From positions 1 through 64,000 of the forward strand of contig NZ_AWFF01000076.1 in the NCBI RefSeq assembly GCF_000682755.1: 64,000 bases of DNA, in the 5' to 3' direction. This stretch comes from Hyphomonas beringensis (lineage in GTDB: Bacteria; Pseudomonadota; Alphaproteobacteria; Caulobacterales; Hyphomonadaceae). Of the stretch, positions 42,871 through 52,496 are shown in pieces (the stretch's first letter is position 1; every line of letters begins with the position of its first letter). The notes below the pieces were generated by a model that worked only from the letters and a program-made list of their open reading frames with translations, had not been told where the DNA came from and made no database searches. The position numbers were made by a program, and so were the translations under genes.

Positions 42871-44322
42871 ATGAATCAAACCGTAAAGACAGGCGATTGC
42901 TGCTCCGTCAATAAAAACGGCGACGACAGCTATGACCTCATCGTCATAGGTGCTGGCTCGGCCGGGTTTTCGGCTTCGATTAGCGCGGCCGAGGCCGGCA
43001 GGCGCGTGGCCATGGTTGGACATGGCACCATCGGCGGCACCTGCGTCAATGTCGGCTGCGTGCCGTCCAAGGCGATGATACGGGCCGGTGAAGCGGTGCA
43101 TGCTGGTACAGCGGCGGCACGGTTTCCGGGCATTGAGCCCTGTGCGCAGAGCGTGGACTGGTCAGCGGTCGTCAAGGGGACGGCCGAACTGGTCGACGAG
43201 ATGCGCCAGAAAAAATATATCGATTTGCTGCCTTCCTATGAGAATATCACCTATATTGAGAAAGGTGCCGCACGCCTGATCGAAGGCGGGATTGAGGTCG
43301 GCGGGCGGATCATCGCTGCACCGAAGGTTCTAATCGCCACCGGCTCGCGCCCTTTCTTGCCGGAAATTGACGGGATCGAGACCGTGGAGGCGCTCGATTC
43401 CTGGGACCTTCTCAGCCTGCCCGATCAGCCCGAAAGCATCCTGGTACTGGGCGGCGGCTATATTGGCTGTGAACTGGCGCAGATGGCGTCGCGGCTGGGC
43501 GTCAAGGTTACACTGGTCACGCGTTCGCGCCTTCTGCCCGGCGTGGAACCGGAAGTGGCCAAGGCGTTGACCGACGCGTTGAAGGCTGAGGGTGTCGCGG
43601 TCGAGACCAGCCTGTCCTACCGATCGGTGAGACGGAGTGACGGCGGCGTCACGCTGACAATCGAACGGGGTGGAAAGCCTGTGACCCTCTCCGCGCAGCG
43701 GCTTGTGGCCACCACAGGCCGGGTGGCCAATTCCGAAGACCTCGGCTTGCGCGAGTTCGGCATCGAGACCGATGCGCGTGGATCGATCAAGGTCGGAGCC
43801 GACATGGCCACAACGCGGCCTGGCGTCTGGGCAGCGGGTGATGTCACCGATCGCGACCAGTTCGTCTACATGGCCGCTTATGGGGCCAAGGTGGCGGCCA
43901 ACAATGCGCTCGGGCTTCAGGATTTGCGCTATGACAATGGGGCCATGCCCTGGGTCGTGTTCACCGATCCGCAGGTCGCCGGCGTCGGCCTTTCCGAGGT
44001 GCAGGCGAAGGCAGCCGGTCATGACGTCAAGGCCAGCGTGCTGACGCTGGACCACGTGGCACGCGCCGCCGCCGCCCGCGATACCCGCGGCGTCATCAAG
44101 CTGGTCGCGGATGCGAAGACCGACCGCCTCCTGGGCGGACAGATCGCGGCGCCCGAAGGGTCTGATGCGATTCAGACGCTGGCTATGGCGTTGAAGTTCG
44201 GCATGACGAGCAAGGCGCTTGGCGAGACAATTTTTCCATACCTGACAACTGTTGAAGGGTTGAAATTGGCGGCACAGACGTTCGACAAGGACGTGGCGAA
44301 GCTTTCATGCTGCGCAGGCTGA
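42871..44322 (+). CDS. merA: MerA mercuric reductase without N-terminal HMA domain
   Basis: 483 aa, with AAGGAAG before the ATG. It has the FAD-binding start DLIVIGAGSAGFSASI (about 22-37), the redox pair GGTCVNVGCVPSK with C58 and C63, the NADPH segment LVLGGGYIGCELAQM, and the C-terminal vicinal Cys pair SCCAG at 480-481, all diagnostic of MerA. It reduces Hg(II) to Hg(0). The NmerA domain of longer forms is absent, so MerT must deliver directly. An extra N-terminal CC pair (10-11) may help. Confidence 0.95.
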   Translation: MNQTVKTGDCCSVNKNGDDSYDLIVIGAGSAGFSASISAAEAGRRVAMVGHGTIGGTCVNVGCVPSKAMIRAGEAVHAGTAAARFPGIEPCAQSVDWSAVVKGTAELVDEMRQKKYIDLLPSYENITYIEKGAARLIEGGIEVGGRIIAAPKVLIATGSRPFLPEIDGIETVEALDSWDLLSLPDQPESILVLGGGYIGCELAQMASRLGVKVTLVTRSRLLPGVEPEVAKALTDALKAEGVAVETSLSYRSVRRSDGGVTLTIERGGKPVTLSAQRLVATTGRVANSEDLGLREFGIETDARGSIKVGADMATTRPGVWAAGDVTDRDQFVYMAAYGAKVAANNALGLQDLRYDNGAMPWVVFTDPQVAGVGLSEVQAKAAGHDVKASVLTLDHVARAAAARDTRGVIKLVADAKTDRLLGGQIAAPEGSDAIQTLAMALKFGMTSKALGETIFPYLTTVEGLKLAAQTFDKDVAKLSCCAG

Positions 44323-44382
44323 AACCAATTTTAACCGCAACGGGGCCTCGCCAGTCCAGCCAGATCAGGAAACGTCCCAGCC

Positions 44383-44721
44383 ATGGATATTCGCGCGACG
44401 TTGTTGATCTATGCTGGCGCGGCAACCGCCGAAATTGCCGGTTGTTTTGCATTCTGGGCCTGGCTGCGGCTTGGAAAGTCCGCTTTCTGGCTGGTTCCGG
44501 GGATGATATCCCTTGTTGTATTCGCTTGGCTGCTGACACTGGTGGAAGCGTCTGCAGCCGGGCGCGCCTATGCCGCCTATGGTGGGGTTTACATAACTTC
44601 CTCGCTCATCTGGCTATGGACCATTGAGGGGATTCGTCCCGACCGCTGGGATCTGATAGGGGTTGTAACCTGTCTGATCGGGGCTGCGGTTATTCTTTTT
44701 GGTCCGCGCATGCCAGTTTGA
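44383..44721 (+). CDS. YnfA/UPF0060-family membrane protein
   Basis: 112 aa with four hydrophobic helices: [23 protein letters not shown] and [24 protein letters not shown] are UPF0060/YnfA signatures. YnfA relates to small multidrug efflux proteins; some members are linked to export of toxic cations. It follows merA by 60 bp on the same strand, so it is probably the last gene of the mer transcript; an Hg link is inference. It converges on the copper operon. Confidence 0.88.
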   Translation: MDIRATLLIYAGAATAEIAGCFAFWAWLRLGKSAFWLVPGMISLVVFAWLLTLVEASAAGRAYAAYGGVYITSSLIWLWTIEGIRPDRWDLIGVVTCLIGAAVILFGPRMPV

Positions 44722-44791
44722 CGCTATGGCGAAACGGGTCTTTATCGTCTTCCCTTTAGCTCGATCGGGGACAGTGCCGGAGTATGCCGCC

Positions 44792-45235
44792 TTACTGATC
44801 TGGAGGGTTGTCCGGATAAATCGTTTCTTGGTCCGGGCAGTCGCGGCCATTCGCGGGAATGCTGCAAATTTCCATGATGCGATGAGAACCGTCCCGGCCC
44901 CGTTTGACCTGGAAGATCACGTCATCGCCTTCAGAGAGGTCAGTCAGCTCAACATCGCCCATTAAAGCGAAACTCATGGTCATCGCGCCCATGGCGATGC
45001 CTTCGAAAGGGCCATGGTCGATGGTGACCCGGCCGTCGTCGCGATCAAGGGATGTGATCCTGCCCGTGGCCCGTCCAGTATCGCCGGGCATAGCTTCATC
45101 TGCCTGTTCGAACGGTTCAGGCCTGGTCTGGTCCGCAGGGCCGGATGCTGGCGGCGTTCGGCTTTCGGGGTCACTGCAGGCTGTCAGGGAAACGGAACCT
45201 AACAAGAAGGCGGTAATCAGAATTCTTTGAGTCAT
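44792..45235 (-). CDS. CusF-like lipoprotein (Trp replaced by Met)
   Basis: 147 aa from the ATG at 45235; the longer frame to 45355 overlaps the upstream gene. A lipobox (SVSLTAC) makes it membrane-tethered. The C-terminal domain is CusF-like: TGRITSLDRDDGRVTIDHGPF then MGAMTMSFAL. The His and the MTM pair of the Cu(I)/Ag(I) site are kept, but the usual Trp is Met (IAMGAMTM), which may change affinity or oxygen protection. Last gene of the cus operon. Confidence 0.82.
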   Translation of the reverse strand: MTQRILITAFLLGSVSLTACSDPESRTPPASGPADQTRPEPFEQADEAMPGDTGRATGRITSLDRDDGRVTIDHGPFEGIAMGAMTMSFALMGDVELTDLSEGDDVIFQVKRGRDGSHRIMEICSIPANGRDCPDQETIYPDNPPDQ

Positions 45236-45335
45236 TGGGATTTCCTGGTGAACTAATCGGGAGACGCAGGCATTCCGGCCGCGGAACGCGGCCGGAACCT
45301 GATTTACGAATTTTTTGCTTGAAACAGAGGACCGG

Positions 45336-45836
45336 CTAGTGATCGGTGTCGTCATGATCCTTGCCTGACATGCCGGACATGGATCCGTGTCCGCCCATGT
45401 TGCAGTCCATCATGCCTTTGCCTTTCATCATCGACATCATGGATAGTTTGAAAGCATCCGGATCGCCGCCGATCGGCATCATCATGGCGATATCATAATT
45501 GTCGCTGTCGTCCTGCTTGAGCATGAAATGGACGTTGTCGCCATTCTCGAATTTGTCGAGCGCAACCATTCCGCCGACCTCGAAGTCCATTGTCATTTCA
45601 CCCCAGCCGATCTTCTTGATCGGATCGTGTGAAATATTGACGGTTCGGGCATCCAGATCGACGCCGTTAATGACGCCAAAGCCGGGCGCCATGTCGCCGC
45701 AGCAGCTCATGCCGGACATGTCCATGTCTTTCATGCTGTCCATTTTCATGCCGGCCTCCTGGGCGAGCGCCGGACCAATCAGGGCCAGTCCGAGGATTGC
45801 GCCTGTGACTGCTGTCTTTCTGACGAGGGTTTTCAT
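45336..45836 (-). CDS. CusF-like periplasmic copper-binding protein
   Basis: 166 aa with a signal peptide ending ALAQ. Met-rich N-terminus (MKMDSMKDMDMSGMSCC), then a CusF domain with ISHDPIKKIGWGEMTMDF: the His, Trp and MTM ligands of CusF are all present. The C-terminus is again Met/His-rich. It carries Cu(I)/Ag(I) to the CusABC pump; two CusF-type proteins in one operon is unusual. It is 94 bp downstream of the small membrane protein. Confidence 0.88.
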   Translation of the reverse strand: MKTLVRKTAVTGAILGLALIGPALAQEAGMKMDSMKDMDMSGMSCCGDMAPGFGVINGVDLDARTVNISHDPIKKIGWGEMTMDFEVGGMVALDKFENGDNVHFMLKQDDSDNYDIAMMMPIGGDPDAFKLSMMSMMKGKGMMDCNMGGHGSMSGMSGKDHDDTDH

Positions 45837-45930
45837 CGTTTTCTTCCTTTTTGATTGTCAGGCGCGGCTTTCAACAGAGGCCCCCGATGCGCGCCGGGAC
45901 GGGGGAATAGGGTGGATGGACACGGGACTA

Positions 45931-46146
45931 TTATTTCGACCTCAGATATTTGATGAGGGCAGCGATCCCGAGCAGGAGGAGGAGCACAGCAAGCAGCATG
46001 AACACCGTGCCGAACAGGCCGCCACCCATCATGCCGCCGTCGATCATCATTCTGCCTGATGAGCGATCCTGCGCGGCCGCCGGCAGCATGGCGCCACTCA
46101 GAAGCAGTGGAAACAAAAGCTGAATTTTCAACAGGTGTCTCGTCAT
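45931..46146 (-). CDS. Small Met-rich membrane protein
   Basis: 71 aa. A signal or membrane segment (LLFPLLLSGAMLPAAAQ), a Met/Gly stretch (MMIDGGMMGGGLF) and a second hydrophobic helix with a basic end (IALIKYLRSK-like). It overlaps cusA as ATGA, so it is co-translated. Such small proteins occur after cusA in copper operons; the function is unknown, perhaps modulating the pump. Confidence 0.65.
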   Translation of the reverse strand: MTRHLLKIQLLFPLLLSGAMLPAAAQDRSSGRMMIDGGMMGGGLFGTVFMLLAVLLLLLGIAALIKYLRSK

Positions 46147-49100
46147 GGTTTTTCTCCTTCGGGGGTGAATGAGCCGGCCCGGTTATCCGGTTCGGCCCGG
46201 GGTAAATCTGATGGAATCTGCAGCCCGACCCGGATGTAGTAGATGGCCGGGATCACGATCAGGGAGAGGATGAGGGTTGAGGCCATGCCGCCAAGCATGG
46301 GCAGGGCAATCCGGCGCATGACGTCCGATCCGAGGCCGTCGGTCAGGAAGATCGGGGCAAGACCTGCAAAAATGGTCGTGACCGTCATCAACTTCGGCCT
46401 GACGCGCATGGCCGCGCCCTTGCTGACAGCTGCGAAAAGCTGGCTCCTGTCAGACGGGTTCGCCTTTCGGACTTCCGCGTCGATATAGAGCAGCATCACG
46501 ACGGCCGTCTCGACAGCGATGCCGCCCAGGGCGATGAAACCGACCGCGACGGCAACTGACAGATTGTAGCCTGCCAGCCAGACGGCCCACATTCCGCCGA
46601 CCAGGCCGAATGGCAGGCTGGCCATGATGATCAGGGTCCGGTCGAGCCGGCCGAAATGTAGCATCAGCAGCAGGAAGATCAGTGCAATCGCAGCTGGAAT
46701 GGCGATTTTCAGCCGCGCATTCGCTTCCTGCATCTGTTCATACTGTCCGGAGAACTCCACCGCATATCCCGCAGGCAGGTCGACGGCGTTGGCAATCACC
46801 TGTCTGGCGTCTGCAACATAGCTGCCCATGTCCCGGTCCGCGATGTCGACGAAAACCCAGCCAGTCAGCCTGGCATTTTCCGATCGGATCATTGGCGGGC
46901 CTTCCGCATAGGAAATGTCCGCCAGTTCGCTGAGAGGGATATGGGCGCCGGACGGGGCGGGCACGAGTATCTCTTCCAGGTCTGTGGCACTCTCACGAAA
47001 TGGCCGATCATAGCGCAGGATGATGTCATAGCGTTCCCGGCCCTCGACAGACTGGGAGAGCGTCATGCCGCCCAGGGCGGTTTGGATCACGGACTGGAAG
47101 GCTGCCATGTCGATATTCCGCCGGGCGAGTTCGCCCCTATCCGGCGTGATCTCGAGATATTTTCCGCCCATGACCCTGTCGGCGAAGGCCGAGCGCGTTC
47201 CGGGTACGTCCGAAATGGCCGCTTCTATGTCCCGGGCAATGGTCTCAATCTCTGTCAGATCATCGCCGGTAACCTTGATGCCAATGGGCGTGCGCACACC
47301 TGTTGAAACCATGTCCATGCGAATCTTGATCGGATAGCCCCATGAATTCACGAGGCCGGGCATTTGCAGCTTGGCATCGAGCTCATCGGTGATGTCCTCG
47401 ACCGTCACACCTGGCCGCCAATCCTCCTTCGGTTTCAGCTTGATCCATGTTTCGATCATGGTGAGTGGCGCTGGATCGGTTGCGGTATCGGCGCGCCCGG
47501 CCTTGCCGAAGACACGATCGACTTCTGGCACGGTCTTGATGACGCGGTTTGTCTGGCCAAGAATCTCCCGCATCTTGGTGGATGACACGCCGGGCAGGGT
47601 GGTCGGCATGTAGAGGAGCTCGCCTTCATAAAGGGCCGGCATGAATTCCGAGCCGATCCTCTGGACCGGCACGATGACACTGGCCGTCAGCGCGAGCGCA
47701 AGGGCGACCGTGATCCATTTGAACCTCAGGGCTAGATGGAGCAGCGGTTTGTAGGCCCAGACGAAGAAGGCGTTCAGGGGATTGGCTTCCTCGCGCCGGA
47801 ACCGACCCCGCATCAGGTACAGCATCAGAACCGGGACAAGTGTCACCGACAGAATGGCCGCGAAGGCCATCGCATAGGTCTTGGTATAGGCGAGAGGACT
47901 GAAGAGCCTGAAGCTCTGACCGGTCAGGGCAAAGACCGGCAGGAAGGAGACCGTGATGATGAGGAGTGAAAAGAATATGCCGGGGCCGACTTCCTGAGCC
48001 GACTCGACCAGCGCCTGGCGGCGCACGCTCGGATCGGGTTTCGGTCCCAGATCCGCCAGTTTCCGGCTGGCATTCTCGACAAGCACAATCGAGGCGTCGA
48101 CCATGGCGCCGATCGCGATGGCGATCCCGCCAAGTGACATGATGTTCGCTGTGACACCTTGCCAGGACATGATCAGGAACGCGCCGAGCACTCCGAGCGG
48201 CAAGGTGATGATGGCAACCAGAGATGACCTTACATGGAGGAGGAAGATCAGGATGACGAGCGCAACCGCGATGCCTTCCTCGATCAGCTTGTCTTTCAGA
48301 TAATCGACCGAACCCTCGATGAGTGGCGCGCGGTCATACACAGTGACAATCTCGACACCTTCCGGCAGGCCGCGCTGGAGACTATCAAGTTTCTCCTTCA
48401 CACGTTCGATCACCGACAGCGCATTCTCGCCATCGCGCATCACCACGATGCCGGACACCGTTTCGCCTTCGCCATTGAGTTCGACAATGCCGCGCCGGAG
48501 GGCCGGGCCTTCGACAATCCGGGCGACATGGCTCAGCTGGACGGGGGTGCCATCCTCTGCCTTGACCACGACCTGTTCGAGATCAAGCTTCTCATCGACA
48601 TAGCCTGATGAGCGGATGACATATTCCGTTTCGCCCTGTTCGAGCACGCGGCCACCGACTTCGCTTGAGGCTGCGCGGACCGCGTCACGGATACGGGTGA
48701 TCGACAGGTCGTAACTTCTCAGGCGATTGGGATCGAGGAGAACCTGGTATTCCCTGACAAAACCGCCGACCGAGGCGACTTCAGAGACCCCCTCCACACC
48801 GGCCAGTTCGAGTTTCAGGAACCAGTCCTGGAGTGAACGCAGCTCGGCGAGATCGGTCTTGCCGGTCTTGTCGACCAAGGCATACTGATAGACCCAGCCA
48901 ACGCCGGTCGCATCCGGTCCTATCTGCGGTACGGCGCCTTCCGGGAGTTCAGACCCCAGCCGGGACAAGGCTTCGAGCACGCGCGAGCGGGCCCAGTAGA
49001 GGTCAACATCATCGTCAAATATGACATAGACAAAACTGGTGCCGAACATTGAGGAGCCGCGCACATCCTTGGTCTTCGGCAGACCGAGAAGGTTCGTCGA

Positions 49101-49358
49101 TAGTGGATAGGTGACGAGGTCCTCGACAATCTGCGGGCTCTGGCCCGGAAAATCGGTACGAATAATGACCTGGGTATCTGTCAGGTCCGGCACTGCATCG
49201 AGCGGCGTGCGCTGGATCGCCATCCACCCGGTCACAGCCAGTGCAGCGGCGAGCATGAGGACGATGAGCTGGTTGGAAACCGACCAGGAGATCAGCTTTG
49301 CCACCCATGATCTGGAGGGGTCTTGCCCCGCGAGGTCTCTGTCGTTTCGTTCAGTCAT
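46143..49358 (-). CDS. cusA: CusA-type Cu/Ag RND efflux pump
   Basis: 1071 aa from the ATG at 49358, which overlaps the cusB stop by 8 bp; the 49409 alternative extends into cusB. It is an HME-RND pump with twelve helices. TM4 reads AIAIGAMVDASIVLVENASR, which matches the copper/silver group. Cleft residues YMPTTLPG (Met) and DMVSTGVRTPIGIKV are as in CusA. It exports Cu(I)/Ag(I) from the periplasm and, in part, cytoplasm. Middle of the operon cusC-cusB-cusA-small-cusF. Confidence 0.93.
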   Translation of the reverse strand: MTERNDRDLAGQDPSRSWVAKLISWSVSNQLIVLMLAAALAVTGWMAIQRTPLDAVPDLTDTQVIIRTDFPGQSPQIVEDLVTYPLSTNLLGLPKTKDVRGSSMFGTSFVYVIFDDDVDLYWARSRVLEALSRLGSELPEGAVPQIGPDATGVGWVYQYALVDKTGKTDLAELRSLQDWFLKLELAGVEGVSEVASVGGFVREYQVLLDPNRLRSYDLSITRIRDAVRAASSEVGGRVLEQGETEYVIRSSGYVDEKLDLEQVVVKAEDGTPVQLSHVARIVEGPALRRGIVELNGEGETVSGIVVMRDGENALSVIERVKEKLDSLQRGLPEGVEIVTVYDRAPLIEGSVDYLKDKLIEEGIAVALVILIFLLHVRSSLVAIITLPLGVLGAFLIMSWQGVTANIMSLGGIAIAIGAMVDASIVLVENASRKLADLGPKPDPSVRRQALVESAQEVGPGIFFSLLIITVSFLPVFALTGQSFRLFSPLAYTKTYAMAFAAILSVTLVPVLMLYLMRGRFRREEANPLNAFFVWAYKPLLHLALRFKWITVALALALTASVIVPVQRIGSEFMPALYEGELLYMPTTLPGVSSTKMREILGQTNRVIKTVPEVDRVFGKAGRADTATDPAPLTMIETWIKLKPKEDWRPGVTVEDITDELDAKLQMPGLVNSWGYPIKIRMDMVSTGVRTPIGIKVTGDDLTEIETIARDIEAAISDVPGTRSAFADRVMGGKYLEITPDRGELARRNIDMAAFQSVIQTALGGMTLSQSVEGRERYDIILRYDRPFRESATDLEEILVPAPSGAHIPLSELADISYAEGPPMIRSENARLTGWVFVDIADRDMGSYVADARQVIANAVDLPAGYAVEFSGQYEQMQEANARLKIAIPAAIALIFLLLMLHFGRLDRTLIIMASLPFGLVGGMWAVWLAGYNLSVAVAVGFIALGGIAVETAVVMLLYIDAEVRKANPSDRSQLFAAVSKGAAMRVRPKLMTVTTIFAGLAPIFLTDGLGSDVMRRIALPMLGGMASTLILSLIVIPAIYYIRVGLQIPSDLPRAEPDNRAGSFTPEGEKP

Positions 49359-51213
49359 GACCGTCCCCCGAATGCCCAGGGGCCTGGTCAGCGCCAGTCT
49401 CGCCGTCATTGGTCGTCATCGACATGCCGGCCATCGGGTTGGGCCAGTCAATCCGTTCAGCTCCATCTGCGCTGTACGGATTGGCCGGTTTGGCTTCTTC
49501 CTGCAGCCAGTACCGGCCCGTTGCGGTGTCCCGGTAGAGCACCAGACCAGCCTCGCTGTAATGCTGAGGTGCGCCTTCCAGCAGCCAGGGTTTCAAGGCC
49601 TCGACCAGGTCTGAGAGTTGTGTGGCAAGGTCTTCGCGGTCCGTGGCGTCCTGCGCGGCGGCGAGAGCGGTTTGCGTAGCATCCATGACCGGTGCCAGTT
49701 TCGTGTTCGCGTAACGGTCCCGCAGCACAGGCACCAGGGCGAGGGCGGGGTCCACGAATAGCGGATCGATGTCATACCCGTCTGTCAGGGCCTCGTGGAA
49801 GTAGAGCGCCATGTCAGTGAAGTGATCGATTTCGGCGAGGGCTTTACTGTCCACCGGTATATCGGAGAGCGGTGTTTCCGGACTGGCCGCACTCGCATCT
49901 GGAGCTTCCAGCTTGGCAAGGCCTTCTTTCAGGTTGGCTTCGCTATCGAGCAGGAACTGCCCGCTGGCGACGACCATGTCGCCGCTTTCCAGACCCGACA
50001 GGATTTCGGTCCGGCCATTGGCCGAAATGCCGGTTTGCACGGCGCGTCCGGAGAAGCGGCCATTGCCCTCGGCGATGACGACACGGGCGCCCTCGCTACC
50101 AAGTAGAATGGCTTCACTCGGAACCGAAAGACGCGGTCGGCCGCCGATATTCAGCCTTATGTCCGCATAGGCGCCCGGGCGAAGATAGCCCGACACATTG
50201 TCCACTTCGATCCGGACGTCGGCTGTACGGGTTTTCGGGTCGATTGTCGGATAGATATAGTCGACCTGGCCTTTGCCGGGGGCATCGGGCGCGCTCGGAA
50301 AATCGAGTTCGGCCGGCATGCCTGCCTGCACCAGCGGCAGGTCGCTCTCCGGCACAGAGGCAATGACCCAGACATCGGCATAGGATTGCAGGCGCAGTAT
50401 GGGTGTACCGGGTTTGACATAGTCGCCATTGCGGATCTGAAGCTCGGCAACCGTGCCGCCGGCTTCTGCGTAAACCGGAACACGTTCAATGACCTGGCGG
50501 GTTTCGGTCAGCCGGTCGATGGCCGCATTCTGCATGCCAAGGGAGCGCAGGCGTTGGCGAACCGACGCGATGCGCGCTTCGTTGCCGATCTTGAACGAGT
50601 TCAGATAATCTTTCTGCGCGGCGATCAGGTCCGGACTGTAGATCCGGTAGAGGAGACTGCCGGGGCGGACGGTGTCGCCCTCGGCATTGACCGCCAGATT
50701 CTCAATCCAGCCTTCTAGCCGCGAGACGGTAACATTTTCGAGCCGTTCATTGGTCTCGACCGTGCCGAAGGCTCTCAGTACACGGCTGAAATCCCCGGTC
50801 TCGGCAGGTGCTGTCCGGATCCCCATGGTCTGGATCATTTCCGGCGAGACGGCCACGCCCGATCCGGTGCCATCGGCATAAACCGGGATGTAATCCATGC
50901 CCATGGAATCCTTTTTCGGAACGGGCGAGGTGTCCGGCTTGCCCATGGGATGCTTGTAGTAAAGGATTTCGCCTGCTGAGCTCGTTGGTTCCTGGGCCTT
51001 GTCGGCAGGCACCAGGTCCATGCCGCAGATCGGGCAGGTGCCGTCCGGATCGGTCGAAATATAGTGAGGGTGCATGGGGCAGGTGTATCGTTGCGTCTCG
51101 CTCGAGGCGTTCGGTTTTTCACCCTGGCCGCCCGGTGATCCGCCCGGTGCGCCGCATGCGGCGAGCAAGAGGGCGGCAGATGCGGTGCCCATTATCAGGA
51201 ATGTCTTTTTCAT
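49351..51213 (-). CDS. cusB: CusB-type membrane fusion protein with heavy-metal-binding domain
   Basis: 620 aa, lipobox LLLAAC. Near the N-terminus is a heavy-metal-binding domain (YTCPMHPHYISTDPDG...CPICGMDLVP, about 43-68), followed by YKHPMGKPDTSP and SMGMDYIPVY, both typical of CusB. The adaptor core is at about 130-430. An unusually long C-terminal extension of about 190 residues is helical (HFTDMALYFHEALTDGYDIDPL, VLRDRYANTKLAPVMDAT) and resembles DUF3347. It joins CusA to CusC and passes metal from CusF. Confidence 0.92.
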   Translation of the reverse strand: MKKTFLIMGTASAALLLAACGAPGGSPGGQGEKPNASSETQRYTCPMHPHYISTDPDGTCPICGMDLVPADKAQEPTSSAGEILYYKHPMGKPDTSPVPKKDSMGMDYIPVYADGTGSGVAVSPEMIQTMGIRTAPAETGDFSRVLRAFGTVETNERLENVTVSRLEGWIENLAVNAEGDTVRPGSLLYRIYSPDLIAAQKDYLNSFKIGNEARIASVRQRLRSLGMQNAAIDRLTETRQVIERVPVYAEAGGTVAELQIRNGDYVKPGTPILRLQSYADVWVIASVPESDLPLVQAGMPAELDFPSAPDAPGKGQVDYIYPTIDPKTRTADVRIEVDNVSGYLRPGAYADIRLNIGGRPRLSVPSEAILLGSEGARVVIAEGNGRFSGRAVQTGISANGRTEILSGLESGDMVVASGQFLLDSEANLKEGLAKLEAPDASAASPETPLSDIPVDSKALAEIDHFTDMALYFHEALTDGYDIDPLFVDPALALVPVLRDRYANTKLAPVMDATQTALAAAQDATDREDLATQLSDLVEALKPWLLEGAPQHYSEAGLVLYRDTATGRYWLQEEAKPANPYSADGAERIDWPNPMAGMSMTTNDGETGADQAPGHSGDGHD

Positions 51214-52424
51214 TGTGTCACCAGGAGGGCATTCAGGCGTGCGATCGCAGCGGCCTTGCGGGCCGTTTCAGCTTCGATTTCCGCCCGGAGTTTGAGAATG
51301 GCGATCTCGCCGTCAATGATCGGCGCATAGCCGCCAACACCGGATTCATAGGTAATCAACTGGGCCTCGACTTCGTCTTCGACGGCAGCGATCTTGACCT
51401 GCAGGACGTCGATACTGGCATCGGTCGCGCGGATAATGGCGTCCCGGGACGCATACTGGGCCGCCGCATTCCGTGCGGCAGCCTGGTAGCGTTGCTCGGC
51501 GCCGGCCCGCTCAGCCTTTGCGGCGCGCAAGTTCGGTGCCTGCTTCCTTTCGGCCCAGAGCGGAACCGTAAAAGTCACCATACCGGAGACCCAGTCATCC
51601 CCCGCGAACATCGCGCCTTCATCGCGCTGTTGATAAGTGAGCTGAGCCCCCCATTCTGGCTTCCAGGCCGCGCGGGCCTCGTCGATACCGTAATCGGTAA
51701 CGCGGACGGCCGCGTCGGCAATGCGTACGGTATGGAACTCAAGCGCTGCGCCGGACCAGTCTCTTTCAGTCAGGGGAGGGAGGCCAGTTGAAGGGACCAG
51801 TCCGACGAGTTCGATCAGGCGCGCATCGGTCTCGGCTTCCTGCCGATCAAGATCAACAAGCGTCCGGGAAACTTCTGCCCGTTCGCTTTCAATTTCGGCA
51901 AGGCGATAGACGGCCGGGCGGCCCGCGTCGATCTCGGCCTCGACAATGTCGACAAGCTCGTCATATTTGGCGTTTCGCGCTTCGGCGAGGGATCTCTGCC
52001 TGGTCAGTCTAGTCTTGTCAGCGAGAAAAGCGATGAGTTCGGCGCGCAAGGCCGCATAACGGGCATCGCGAACCGCCTCGGTCTGTGCTGACATCGCCCG
52101 GGCTTCACCGGCGCGGGCTTCACGGCCCGCGAAGCTCGGAAATTGTTGCCGGATACCAACGGCTTTATTGGTCGGCAAGTAACTGTCGAATGAGGGATCG
52201 AAAATCGGAATGTTGTTGATCCCGAGGGATACGACGGGGTCCGGGAGTGCGGTTGAGGCGACAGCACGCTCCCGGTCGGCTTCGGCATCGTAACCGAGAG
52301 CGGAGAGGCTTGGATGGGCCTCGAGACGGGCTTCAAGCTCGGCAAAGCTCTGAGCGCTGGCAACCGCCGCCAGGGGCACAGCGGCAAACGCTGCGACCAG
52401 CAGCATTCTCGAAATGTGGGGCAT
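51210..52424 (-). CDS. cusC: CusC-like outer-membrane efflux protein
   Basis: 404 aa with a signal peptide (LLVAAFAAVPLAAVASAQS). TolC-type repeats are visible (FAELEARLEAHPSLSALGYDAEADRERAVAS; FTVPLWAERKQAP near 275), and the C-terminal helix has GGYAPIIDGEIAILKLRAEIE, as in CusC/CzcC proteins. It overlaps cusB by 4 bp. The gene forms the outer duct for Cu/Ag efflux. Confidence 0.9.
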   Translation of the reverse strand: MPHISRMLLVAAFAAVPLAAVASAQSFAELEARLEAHPSLSALGYDAEADRERAVASTALPDPVVSLGINNIPIFDPSFDSYLPTNKAVGIRQQFPSFAGREARAGEARAMSAQTEAVRDARYAALRAELIAFLADKTRLTRQRSLAEARNAKYDELVDIVEAEIDAGRPAVYRLAEIESERAEVSRTLVDLDRQEAETDARLIELVGLVPSTGLPPLTERDWSGAALEFHTVRIADAAVRVTDYGIDEARAAWKPEWGAQLTYQQRDEGAMFAGDDWVSGMVTFTVPLWAERKQAPNLRAAKAERAGAEQRYQAAARNAAAQYASRDAIIRATDASIDVLQVKIAAVEDEVEAQLITYESGVGGYAPIIDGEIAILKLRAEIEAETARKAAAIARLNALLVTQ

Positions 52425-52496
52425 GATAAAACAGGCTCTTCTGAATTGTGTGAGACGATGACGACGGGCTGCTGTGGCAGCCGCAGGTCATCGCTC

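Noticed and set aside
44722-44791. Extra small gene between the YnfA gene and the CusF-like gene
   Set aside because: The 70-bp convergent gap is too short and shows no conserved frame.
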